This document shows, in pieces, positions 1-5,608 of a stretch of 6,382 bases of DNA. Origin of the DNA: JAGLSB01 sp023135955 (GTDB lineage: Bacteria > Bacteroidota > Bacteroidia > Bacteroidales > GCA-2748055); assembly GCA_030673645.1 (NCBI GenBank), contig DAOVIO010000205.1, forward strand, positions 1 to 6,382. Reading direction: 5' to 3'. Within the stretch, counting starts at the first letter, position 1. Every line of letters begins with the position of its first letter. The notes below the pieces were generated by a model. It had not been told where the DNA came from and did no database searches. It worked only from the letters and a program-made list of their open reading frames with translations. Both the position numbers and the translations under genes were made by a program.

Positions 1-9
1 ATAATTTGA

Positions 10-189
10 TTGAGGGAAAAGAATTGTCTGGGATTTGATGAATATCAAACCTCGGGTGAAGAAATATACAAAAAATACATTGTAGATTATAACAAGAAAA
101 ATGGAACTGATAACGCTTTTGTCATGGTTTTTGCTAGGATGCAAAAACGCACGCCACAATACGCATTGCAGCTTAAAAGAAAGTTATAG
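10..189 (+). pseudogene. Degenerate C-terminal gene fragment
   Basis: This frame is open from just after a TGA (7-9) to a TAG (187-189). It has no ATG before codon 39 and no ribosome binding site, so it is probably not a complete gene. The translation looks protein-like, with FDEYQTSGEEIYKKY in the middle and QKRTPQYALQLKRKL at the end. A different frame (3-38, ending GKELSGI then TGA) is open just before it, so the two may be one coding region split by a single-base frameshift near the GGG at 30-32. The last third is the repeat described at 106-174, and its counterpart after the patatin gene is open in the corresponding frame. I do not recognise the protein. It could also be chance open sequence across a structured repeat. 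Confidence 0.35.
106..174 (+). repeat. Structured direct repeat, copy 1
   Basis: Positions 112-173 match 1169-1230 at 54 of 62 bases by hand alignment, in the same orientation and without gaps. The copy holds an 8-bp stem, GTTTTTGC (127-134) with GCAAAAAC (141-148), around the six-base loop TAGGAT. A smaller stem, CAAT (157-160) with ATTG (165-168), follows. The stem bases of the first hairpin are identical in the two copies while its loop differs at four of six positions. This copy lies about 50 bp upstream of the patatin promoter. It overlaps the end of the degenerate frame at 10-189. Confidence 0.75.
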
Positions 190-221
190 CTCCAAAGGGT
201 GCAGCCGGCGAACTAATGTCA

Positions 222-250
222 TTGAGAGCAGGGTAAGCATGTAGTATAAT
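222..250 (+). promoter_or_regulatory. SigA-type promoter of the patatin gene
   Basis: A -35 box TTGAGA (222-227) and a perfect -10 box TATAAT (245-250) are separated by exactly 17 bp. Transcription should start near 257, leaving a leader of about 18 bases. The ribosome binding site AGGGGG (261-266) is 8 bases before the ATG at 275. The unit therefore has its own promoter and does not depend on upstream genes. Confidence 0.8.
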
Positions 251-274
251 CTGATCCGTGAGGGGGTATTATCA

Positions 275-1150
275 ATGAATGTAGGAATCGCGTGTGCTTC
301 TGGTTCCTTCAAGGCAGTTTTTATTCAGGGAGTGCTTGCTTCATTTGAAGAAGCAAAAATGGTCGCTGATATCTATGCTGCTTCATCGTCTTCGGCAATT
401 CCTGTCGCGTTTGCAGCAACTGGTGAATTAGGAAATTTTGATGGAAGAGATCACATTAGAAAAGTATACACTCGCTATATAGAAACAAACTACAATATTA
501 GTGAAGCGATTGTGGAGGGGATTCAGTATTATCTTCCATATCTAAAAGCCGGTCTGTTTAGAAAGAATTCAGCACGTTTCGCAGTAGTTGTCAGTGAAGT
601 TGTTCCAGATGAAGCACGGGAAATCACTCAAGGGGATGGTGCCCGAAAACTAGGGCAGAAACTGGTAATATCTATACGGAAGAAAGACAGCAGTTGGATT
701 GATCAGAATCTTAAACTACGACTATTCGATACCCGTCCGGACTCAGGAGATTCAAAGCTAACAATTAATAACCTTCATGAGGTGCTGTACGCAACGACAC
801 GCATGCTTCATGCCTGGAAGGTTCCCGCATGGATAGAAGGCAAACCATATGTAGATGCCTCCTATACGTGTACTTGTCCTGCAGTAGAACTTGCGCGTCT
901 CGGCTGCCAGCATGTTATTGCGATTTCTCCTGAAACAGGAACTATTTACAGGGACTTTTTACAAACCGTGAGGATGCCGGAGATGGTTAATGGAGTGCCT
1001 ATTGAAATAATCCAACCAGATATTAATCTCTCTGAAATCGGCGTCGACTATCTTAAAGTAACAGATGATGGCCTTCGTGTAGCCTACGATTTGGGGAAGC
1101 AAAAAGGAATAGAGTTCCTGCAGTTACAAACTCTAAAATGGGAGATATAA
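275..1150 (+). CDS. Divergent patatin-like phospholipase family protein
   Basis: This 291-residue protein resembles a stand-alone patatin domain (serine-aspartate dyad acyl hydrolases acting on lipid esters). The N-terminal strand and oxyanion-loop region read GIACASGSFKAVFIQGVL (4-21). The nucleophile elbow is ASSSSA (36-41), with Ser38 aligned to the serine of GxSxG. The second dyad residue would be Asp194 in VDAS, where the family usually has DGG or DGA. Both glycines of the elbow and the DG glycine are replaced by small residues, so activity is uncertain. The order of elements and the length fit small bacterial patatins, and no signal peptide or membrane segment is seen, so it is probably cytoplasmic. 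The ATG at 275 is supported by AGGGGG 8 bases upstream and a strong promoter at 222-250. The gene is more GC-rich than the toxin-antitoxin genes after it and is bracketed by a direct repeat, which hints at transfer. The substrate is unknown. Confidence 0.8.
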   Translation: MNVGIACASGSFKAVFIQGVLASFEEAKMVADIYAASSSSAIPVAFAATGELGNFDGRDHIRKVYTRYIETNYNISEAIVEGIQYYLPYLKAGLFRKNSARFAVVVSEVVPDEAREITQGDGARKLGQKLVISIRKKDSSWIDQNLKLRLFDTRPDSGDSKLTINNLHEVLYATTRMLHAWKVPAWIEGKPYVDASYTCTCPAVELARLGCQHVIAISPETGTIYRDFLQTVRMPEMVNGVPIEIIQPDINLSEIGVDYLKVTDDGLRVAYDLGKQKGIEFLQLQTLKWEI

Positions 1151-1162
1151 CATCCGGATGAA

Positions 1163-1230
1163 ACGGACAACGCTTTTGTCACGGTTTTTGCCGGGGAGCA
1201 AAAACGCACGCCAATGTACGCATTGCAGCT
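1163..1230 (+). repeat. Structured direct repeat, copy 2
   Basis: This second copy of the 62-bp segment starts 12 bases after the patatin stop codon and ends about 30 bases before the -35 box of the toxin-antitoxin promoter. It keeps the 8-bp stem GTTTTTGC (1184-1191) with GCAAAAAC (1198-1205), but the loop is CGGGGA instead of TAGGAT. The second hairpin pairs CAATG (1212-1216) with CATTG (1221-1225). The left arm differs in sequence and position from copy 1 yet still pairs with the unchanged right arm. The hairpin could also help terminate patatin transcription, although no T-tract follows it. A frame in phase with the patatin gene, beyond its stop, also runs open through this copy, with QKRTPMYALQL in place of QKRTPQYALQL. 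Confidence 0.75.
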
Positions 1231-1258
1231 CATTTTAGTCGTTATGAATAATTCAGAG

Positions 1259-1292
1259 TTGATAAATCAGTCCGAATATGGTACGATATAAT
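1259..1292 (+). promoter_or_regulatory. Probable promoter of the toxin-antitoxin operon
   Basis: TTGATA (1259-1264) lies 17 bp from TACGAT (1282-1287). A perfect TATAAT (1287-1292) overlaps the end of that box but is 22 bp from the -35. Either -10 gives a start around 1294-1299, downstream of the ATG at 1278, which supports translation starting at 1311. A short inverted pair, AGTC (1269-1272) and GACT (1293-1296), flanks the -10 region. Antitoxins of this family usually repress their own promoter, but this pair is too short to call an operator. Confidence 0.55.
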
Positions 1293-1310
1293 GACTTAGG
1301 GGGCAGGCAG

Positions 1311-1595
1311 ATGAATCTAAGAGAAGATATAAGACCAATTTCATATATAAAAACTAACGCTGCTGAAATGCTAAAACGTGTAAATAATACCCATAATCCA
1401 ATAGTAATAACACAAAATGGTGAGGCAAAAGCTGTATTAATGGATACAGAATCATATCAAGATATGAGAAATAGTCTTGGTATTCTTAAATTATTAGCTG
1501 AAGGTGAGAAAGATATAGAGAATGGAAATGTTTATACTCAAGATGAAGTTTACAGTGCCATAGAAGAAAAATTATTGAAGATGAAATCAGAATAA
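1311..1595 (+). CDS. Phd/YefM-family antitoxin
   Basis: This is the 94-residue antitoxin of a type II toxin-antitoxin pair. It should bind and neutralise the toxin encoded next to it, and with the toxin it should repress the operon promoter. The N-terminal half has the Phd/YefM pattern: PISYIKTNAAEMLKRV, then PIVITQNGEAKAVLMD, then SYQDM. This forms the dimeric DNA-binding fold in the family. The C-terminal half (LGILKLLAEGEKDIENG and onward) is a charged amphipathic stretch typical of the toxin-wrapping tail. I chose the ATG at 1311 over the in-frame ATG at 1278, because TAGGGGG (1297-1303) sits 7 bases upstream of 1311 and the predicted promoter overlaps the earlier codons. The gene is very AT-rich compared with the patatin gene. 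The toxin gene follows after 10 bases. Confidence 0.92.
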   Translation: MNLREDIRPISYIKTNAAEMLKRVNNTHNPIVITQNGEAKAVLMDTESYQDMRNSLGILKLLAEGEKDIENGNVYTQDEVYSAIEEKLLKMKSE

Positions 1596-1605
1596 AGCAT
1601 TTGTT

Positions 1606-1929
1606 ATGGATAAAATGAAAGTTATATGGACAGAAACTGCTAATAAAGATCTAAATGAAATAATTGAATATATCGCCAATGACTCTGTAGAAATAGCATT
1701 AGAGAAGTTTTATACAATAAAAGACAGTGTAGAGCAATTGGATAAATTCCCAGAACAAGGGAGAATAATCCCGGAATTAAAAAATGAAAATATAATGAAA
1801 TATCGTGAATTGATAATAACACACTGGCGATTAATGTATAAAATTGAAGATAAGAAAATATATATTATGGCTGTATTAGATGGAAGAAGAAATATTGAAG
1901 ATGTTTTAATGAAAAGACAGCTTAGATAG
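1606..1929 (+). CDS. RelE/ParE-superfamily toxin
   Basis: This 107-residue protein is the toxin partner of the upstream antitoxin. Superfamily features appear in order: VIWTETANKDLNEIIEYIA (strand plus first helix), LDKFPEQGRIIPEL in the middle, YRELIITHWRLMYKIEDKKIYIMAVLDGRR in the central sheet, and a short C-terminal helix. The FPEQGR and YREL..WR.MY patterns are typical of RelE/ParE-type plasmid-stabilisation toxins. Sequence alone does not show whether it cuts ribosome-bound mRNA (RelE-like) or poisons gyrase (ParE-like). The start is ATG at 1606, with a second in-frame ATG at 1615. Neither has a clear ribosome binding site, so translation is probably coupled to the antitoxin gene ending 10 bases upstream, which would keep toxin below antitoxin. 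The gene appears complete and shares the AT-rich composition of its partner. Confidence 0.9.
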   Translation: MDKMKVIWTETANKDLNEIIEYIANDSVEIALEKFYTIKDSVEQLDKFPEQGRIIPELKNENIMKYRELIITHWRLMYKIEDKKIYIMAVLDGRRNIEDVLMKRQLR

Positions 1930-2022
1930 TAGACTTAAATTTATGAAAAATTATAATTCATTGAATTGAAGAATTGAACTAACCTAAAAATAGAACATCA
2001 AAATTAAATAGAATATTCATAA

Positions 2023-2154
2023 CAAGAAAAATGGTATACGAAATATCCGGCAATTTCCCGAAGTTGGGAGAAAAACTGGGAAGATCTTATTACCATATTT
2101 GATTTTCCTGAAGAAATCCGTAAAATTATTTATGCAACTGAGCCAATTTCATAA
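2023..2154 (+). pseudogene. IS256/Mutator-family transposase remnant
   Basis: Forty-three codons from CAA (2023) to TAA (2152-2154) match the C-terminal part of IS256-family transposases. Residues include KWYTKYPAISRSW, then NWEDLITIFDFPEEIRKIIY. These correspond to the family pattern W..KYP.I...W...W..L..FF.YP.EIRK.IYTTN. Intact members continue with TTNAIES; here the end is ATEPIS followed by a stop. There is an in-frame stop directly upstream (2020-2022), no start codon, and no recognisable transposase sequence on either side, so this is a dead scrap. It lies in the gap between the toxin gene and the oppositely oriented rph operon and marks past transposon activity here. Confidence 0.85.
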
Positions 2155-2192
2155 ATCAAAGATTTATAAGAAATTGGCTTCAGAAGTTTTTT
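2141..2192 (+). terminator. Rho-independent terminator, + strand
   Basis: AGCCAATTTC and ATAAATC (2141-2157) pair with GATTTAT (2161-2167) and GAAATTGGCT (2170-2179). The loop is three bases and there is a two-base bulge at 2168-2169. A run of six T (2187-2192) follows after a short gap. It would end transcripts coming from the toxin-antitoxin operon about 210 bases upstream. The left arm overlaps the last codons of the transposase remnant. Confidence 0.65.
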
Positions 2193-2247
2193 GATTGAAT
2201 GCTTAATTTATTGTATTAAAAGAAATTATTAAACATCAAAAAACTTC
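2183..2247. repeat. 13-bp perfect inverted repeat with T-tracts
   Basis: GAAGTTTTTTGAT (2183-2195) is the exact reverse complement of ATCAAAAAACTTC (2235-2247), with 39 AT-rich bases between. Each arm supplies the T-tract downstream of a hairpin on its own strand: 2141-2179 for the + strand and 2259-2289 for the - strand. The arrangement is close to mirror-symmetric, as expected for a bidirectional terminator between convergent operons. It could also be a relic of transposon ends. Confidence 0.7.
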
Positions 2248-2258
2248 ACTAATAGGTA

Positions 2259-2289
2259 GCTCTTTCAAAATTATTAATTTTGAAAGAGC
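2259..2289 (-). terminator. Terminator hairpin of the rph operon
   Basis: GCTCTTTCAAAATT (2259-2272) and AATTTTGAAAGAGC (2276-2289) form a perfect 14-bp stem with a three-base loop, beginning 5 bases beyond the rph stop codon. On the minus strand the nearest long T-tract is about 16 bases past the stem, at 2243-2238. This is therefore a strong hairpin with a displaced U-tract rather than a textbook terminator. Its position directly after the gene makes termination or mRNA 3' protection the likely role. Confidence 0.7.
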
Positions 2290-2294
2290 CTCAA

Positions 2295-4922
2295 CTATGA
2301 TAATATTTCAACATACCCTGCCGTACCATTAACTCTAATCATCTGTCCATCTTTTATTAACTGAGTAGCATTTTCTACACTTACCACAGCTGGAAGACCA
2401 TATTCTCTGGCGATTACAGCGCCATGTGTCATTAGTCCCCCAACTTCAGTTACTAAACCTTTGATAGATACAAATAGAGGAGTCCAGCTTGGATCTGTAA
2501 ACTGAGTGACCAAGATATCGCCATCTTCCAGCTCGGCGTCTTCAAAGCTGGAAACAACTTTCGCCCGTCCTTCGATGATACCGGATGAAACAGCTATGCC
2601 CGGTAAAGCATCTTCCGGCATATCAGCTGTATCATATTCACCGGTTATTAATTCACCTTCAGAAGTCATGACTCGTGGAGGTGTCAGTTTATCATATCCT
2701 TTATAATCTTCTTTTCTCCTCTGTATGATGTTATAGTCTAGTTTGCTTGTGTTAACTACCTCCCTAAACTCATCAAAATATAGGTAATAAACATCTTCAA
2801 TTTCTTTTATGATTCCTTTTTGAAGGAGTTTGCTAGATTCCTTAAACAGAGCTTGTTTATAAATATAGTAACGCTTAATGTAGGAAAACTTCGGATATTC
2901 ACGGTAACCTATATAATTACGTATTAAGCTTGCAATTTTTCTTACTTTCTTAGCCTTTTTTCTACCTCCTGGTAGCTTTTCGACTTTACTAGCAAGTTCT
3001 TCTATTCTTCTTTCAGATTCAGCTTTTCCTTGATCATATTTGAGTTTTGATGCATTTAGTCCAAAATTCTTGATATTGCTTAAAATGATTGGGACTATTT
3101 CTGTTGGCTTTTCACTCCATCGGGGGACAGTTATATCAATATCTCCTGAGCATCTCATACCGTATTTTGATAAATAACTCTTAATCGATTTACAAACAGT
3201 TTCTCCGCCATCAAATTTAGTAATATCCTCAAAAAAAGTTTCATCATTTGGGTTATTTAGATAATCAATGATTTCAGGATAGTCTCTTATAGTATCTGCT
3301 ACGTCTAAAAGACCAAATCCAGTTTCGGAGGGGACACTATTTGGTATTGACATAAGAAAAGTATCTGCAGCATTTTTTATTCCTAGCCATTTCTCAATTT
3401 TTCTACTGAACCATTTTTCTGATAATAAAACTGCTGTAAGAGCTCCTGCACTAGGAGGCGTAGTCAGTTTCTGTCTCCTATTATAATGATCTTTATAAAT
3501 GTAATCAAAGACTTCATCGCCAGATAGTTTTTCAATTTCCTTATTCATTTTTTCTATTGAATTATCTTCATTAGCTATTAGATTTTTAATGATATCAGAA
3601 TCATTTTTCTTAAATATTTTATAAGCGTTAAGCATTATAGATAATACTCCACTAGTACTTCCAGGTTTGAAAACTTTATCTTTTCCTTTAGGTAGTGTGC
3701 GTATTAGTTTCTTATCTTTAATAATTTTGGTGATAGAGTTTGTAATCAAAGTATCTCCAATCATACCTATTATACTCTTAGCTATTAATCTTCCCAGTGG
3801 AGTCGCTAAATCATGAGTAATATCAACATACAATCTTCCACCTATTTCTTGTGAAGGAGAACTTCCAAGAACAGATTTGAAAAAGTACATACCCAACGGT
3901 TTGATCGGATCTGTCATCATCTGCATATGTCCTGATGATAAAAATACACGATTATCATTGATTTCTGGAACAGGATACAAAGTAGTGATAGGACGACTCT
4001 GAACGATATATAGTTCATTTTCAAGAAGGCACCATTCAATGTCTTGCGGGTAAGAGAAATAGGTCTCAATTTGTCTTCCCATTTGTTCCAGTCTTAGAAT
4101 TTGTTCATCTGTCAGAGTCTGCTTATTTATAAGATCTGGTTCAATTTTTCGTTCTTCTGTACCACCATCTTCCAGTGCATATATAGCTATATTCTTAGTG
4201 GCAATGTTTTTATTTATTATTGCTCTTTCTTGTACCTTGTAAATGTCCGGATTCACCAGTCCTGATACTAAAGCTTCACCAAGCCCATAGCTTGCATCGA
4301 TGGATATAACTTTCCGGTTCGATGTAACAGGGTCGGCAGTGAACATGATGCCTGATGATTTTGGAATAACCATACGTTGGATGACTACAGCTAAAAATAC
4401 TTTTCTATGATCAAAGTTATTTTGTATTCTGTAAGTTACTGCACGTTCAGTAAATAGGGAAGCCCAACATTTGCTAATGTGTTTTAGAATTGAGTCTTTT
4501 CCTATGATATTTAAGTACGTATCGTGCTGACCTGCAAAGGAAGCTGTTGGCAGATCTTCTGCTGTAGCACTAGAACGTACTGCGTATGAATGATTCTCTC
4601 CATGTATTCTAAGTTCAGCTGTAACTGCTTTAGTGATGTCTTGAGGGATTATTGTATCCTCTATGACTCCGTGAATTTGATCACTGATTGTCTTAATTTT
4701 ATCCTTTTCATTTTTTTTTAGAAGTGAGAGTTGATCCAATAACAAGTTTAGTTCAACATTGTTCTCAAATGCTTTTTTGTATGCTTCTGTAGTGACACAA
4801 AAACCTTCTGGTACTTTTATCCCTTTGATTTTAGACAGTTCAATAAGGTTAGCACCTTTCCCCCCAACACTCGAAATATCAAATTTCGTACTTTCTCTAA
4901 GATTATGGATATATGGATTCAT
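2295..4922 (-). CDS. rph: Rph-like rifampicin phosphotransferase (PEP synthase family)
   Basis: This 875-residue cytosolic enzyme belongs to the ATP-dependent dikinase family of PEP synthase. It most resembles rifampicin phosphotransferase, which uses ATP to phosphorylate a rifamycin hydroxyl and release AMP and phosphate. An N-terminal ATP-grasp domain (about 1-315) carries VGGKGANL with Lys22, AVRSSATAEDLP with Arg116, and DIEWCLLENELYIVQSRPIT with Glu296, Gln308 and Arg310. The variable middle domain (about 325-760), which binds rifamycin in known Rph, begins with SSGHMQMMTDPIKPLG and GGRLYVDIT and includes YGMRCSGDIDIT and FIGYREYPK-like IGYREYPK. The swivelling C-terminal domain has GGLMTHGAVIAREYGLPAVV with the phosphorylatable His833. 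All catalytic elements are present and the length is close to known Rph (about 867). The ATG overlaps the upstream regulator stop (ATGA), with AAGGA 9 bases before it. The middle domain diverges, so the true substrate may be another compound. Confidence 0.87.
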   Translation of the reverse strand: MNPYIHNLRESTKFDISSVGGKGANLIELSKIKGIKVPEGFCVTTEAYKKAFENNVELNLLLDQLSLLKKNEKDKIKTISDQIHGVIEDTIIPQDITKAVTAELRIHGENHSYAVRSSATAEDLPTASFAGQHDTYLNIIGKDSILKHISKCWASLFTERAVTYRIQNNFDHRKVFLAVVIQRMVIPKSSGIMFTADPVTSNRKVISIDASYGLGEALVSGLVNPDIYKVQERAIINKNIATKNIAIYALEDGGTEERKIEPDLINKQTLTDEQILRLEQMGRQIETYFSYPQDIEWCLLENELYIVQSRPITTLYPVPEINDNRVFLSSGHMQMMTDPIKPLGMYFFKSVLGSSPSQEIGGRLYVDITHDLATPLGRLIAKSIIGMIGDTLITNSITKIIKDKKLIRTLPKGKDKVFKPGSTSGVLSIMLNAYKIFKKNDSDIIKNLIANEDNSIEKMNKEIEKLSGDEVFDYIYKDHYNRRQKLTTPPSAGALTAVLLSEKWFSRKIEKWLGIKNAADTFLMSIPNSVPSETGFGLLDVADTIRDYPEIIDYLNNPNDETFFEDITKFDGGETVCKSIKSYLSKYGMRCSGDIDITVPRWSEKPTEIVPIILSNIKNFGLNASKLKYDQGKAESERRIEELASKVEKLPGGRKKAKKVRKIASLIRNYIGYREYPKFSYIKRYYIYKQALFKESSKLLQKGIIKEIEDVYYLYFDEFREVVNTSKLDYNIIQRRKEDYKGYDKLTPPRVMTSEGELITGEYDTADMPEDALPGIAVSSGIIEGRAKVVSSFEDAELEDGDILVTQFTDPSWTPLFVSIKGLVTEVGGLMTHGAVIAREYGLPAVVSVENATQLIKDGQMIRVNGTAGYVEILS

Positions 4923-5569
4923 ATTTTTCCATCCTTCTTTTCGATTCCGTAGCGTACCATATCAATAAATGTATTTTTCTTTTTTAAAAAATCTTTCCAG
5001 TACACATCATCATCCAATTTCTTTACTTCTGTTAATTCTGCTGCCAGCTTCATTCTGAAGTGCTCTGATACCACGTGAATGAGTTCATAAGCCTCTTTAG
5101 AGTCAACGCCTTCCCTGAGAGGAATCTCATTAAACAGCTGCTTCATCTGCTTATCCTTGGCCGCGTTCATCGTTCCATACTTTTCTTCAATATAGGCTTT
5201 GAACTTATTAATCTCCATTTTCAACTCATCGGGTGTTGAAAAAAAGGCTTCAAACATAAATTTATTCATGTCAGGATTCTTTCTGAAGTATTCAATTCTA
5301 GTAAGTCCGCTTTTTTCTTTTGCTTCAAAGAAGTTACTATATTCAGTAAGGGACTCTTTTGGTATTTCAGGTGCCATTTTCTCAAAGCATCGTTCCAAAA
5401 CACAAACATAGAGTTTCTTCTTACTCTCAAAATGATGGAAAATGAGTGCTTTTGATATACCAGCAGTTTCTGCTAACATTGCTGTTGAGGTTTTCGTATA
5501 TCCATTACGGACAAAGACTTCGAAGCATGCGTCTAAGATTTTCTTTTTTTCATATAGTTTCAAGGGCAA
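4919..5569 (-). CDS. TetR-family transcriptional regulator
   Basis: This 216-residue one-component repressor is the first gene of the operon. The N-terminal TetR DNA-binding domain spans about residues 7-57: helix 1 ILDACFEVFVRNGYTKTS, then the helix-turn-helix AMLAETAGISKALIFHHFESK with the typical Y/F-HHF-x-SK ending. The rest is a helical ligand-binding and dimerisation domain with no recognisable family signature. The start is TTG (5567-5569), supported by GGGAGGT (5576-5582) 7 bases upstream. The next in-frame region already begins the conserved helix 1, so a later start would damage the domain. Its TGA overlaps the rph ATG. Two matching 13-bp palindromic sites sit in its promoter, so it most likely represses itself and rph until a small molecule, perhaps a rifamycin, binds. 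A TetR gene beside a Rph-like gene recalls B. subtilis yvkB-yvkC. Confidence 0.9.
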   Translation of the reverse strand: MPLKLYEKKKILDACFEVFVRNGYTKTSTAMLAETAGISKALIFHHFESKKKLYVCVLERCFEKMAPEIPKESLTEYSNFFEAKEKSGLTRIEYFRKNPDMNKFMFEAFFSTPDELKMEINKFKAYIEEKYGTMNAAKDKQMKQLFNEIPLREGVDSKEAYELIHVVSEHFRMKLAAELTEVKKLDDDVYWKDFLKKKNTFIDMVRYGIEKKDGKI

Positions 5570-5575
5570 ATTATT

Positions 5576-5582
5576 ACCTCCC
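5576..5582 (-). promoter_or_regulatory. Ribosome binding site deciding a TTG start
   Basis: On the minus strand GGGAGGT is a near-perfect anti-16S match ending 7 bases before TTG at 5569-5567. No ATG lies at a suitable distance, so this site fixes the unusual start of the TetR gene. Confidence 0.8.
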
Positions 5583-5591
5583 AGGGTTTGC

Positions 5592-5604
5592 TGACCGTTG
5601 GTTA
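5592..5604 (-). promoter_or_regulatory. TetR operator, downstream site O1
   Basis: TGACCGTTGGTTA has the imperfect palindrome form TRACC-N3-GGTYA. Its left arm TGACC and right arm GGTTA are complementary apart from one position. It covers the predicted transcription start (about 5602) of the TetR-rph operon. The reverse complement, TAACC-AAC-GGTCA, matches site O2 in both arms and differs only in the three-base centre. Confidence 0.7.
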
Positions 5605-5608
5605 TTAT

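Noticed and set aside
106..1230. Integron gene cassette bounded by attC sites
   Set aside because: Direct repeats around a single gene, followed by a toxin-antitoxin pair, recall cassette arrays. However, the repeat ends are not complementary, there are no RYYYAAC/GTTRRRY core sites, and no third copy follows the toxin gene.
106..1230. CRISPR array
   Set aside because: There are only two copies, about 1,057 bp apart with a complete gene between them and no short spacers.
1640..1822. Minus-strand 60-codon frame inside the toxin gene
   Set aside because: It is antisense to a well-supported toxin gene, lacks a ribosome binding site, and its hydrophobic translation is what AT-rich antisense produces.
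275..1929. Patatin plus toxin-antitoxin as one anti-phage defence operon
   Set aside because: The patatin gene and the toxin-antitoxin pair have separate promoters, a repeat between them and different base composition, so they do not look like one functional unit.
2506..2706. Plus-strand 66-codon frame inside rph
   Set aside because: It is antisense to the conserved C-terminal domain and its serine-rich composition is typical of a shadow frame.
4759..4968. Plus-strand 69-codon frame across the rph/TetR junction
   Set aside because: It is antisense to two conserved genes, with no start signal.
5199..5411. Plus-strand 70-codon frame inside the TetR gene
   Set aside because: It is antisense to the regulator, with no ribosome binding site or recognisable protein.
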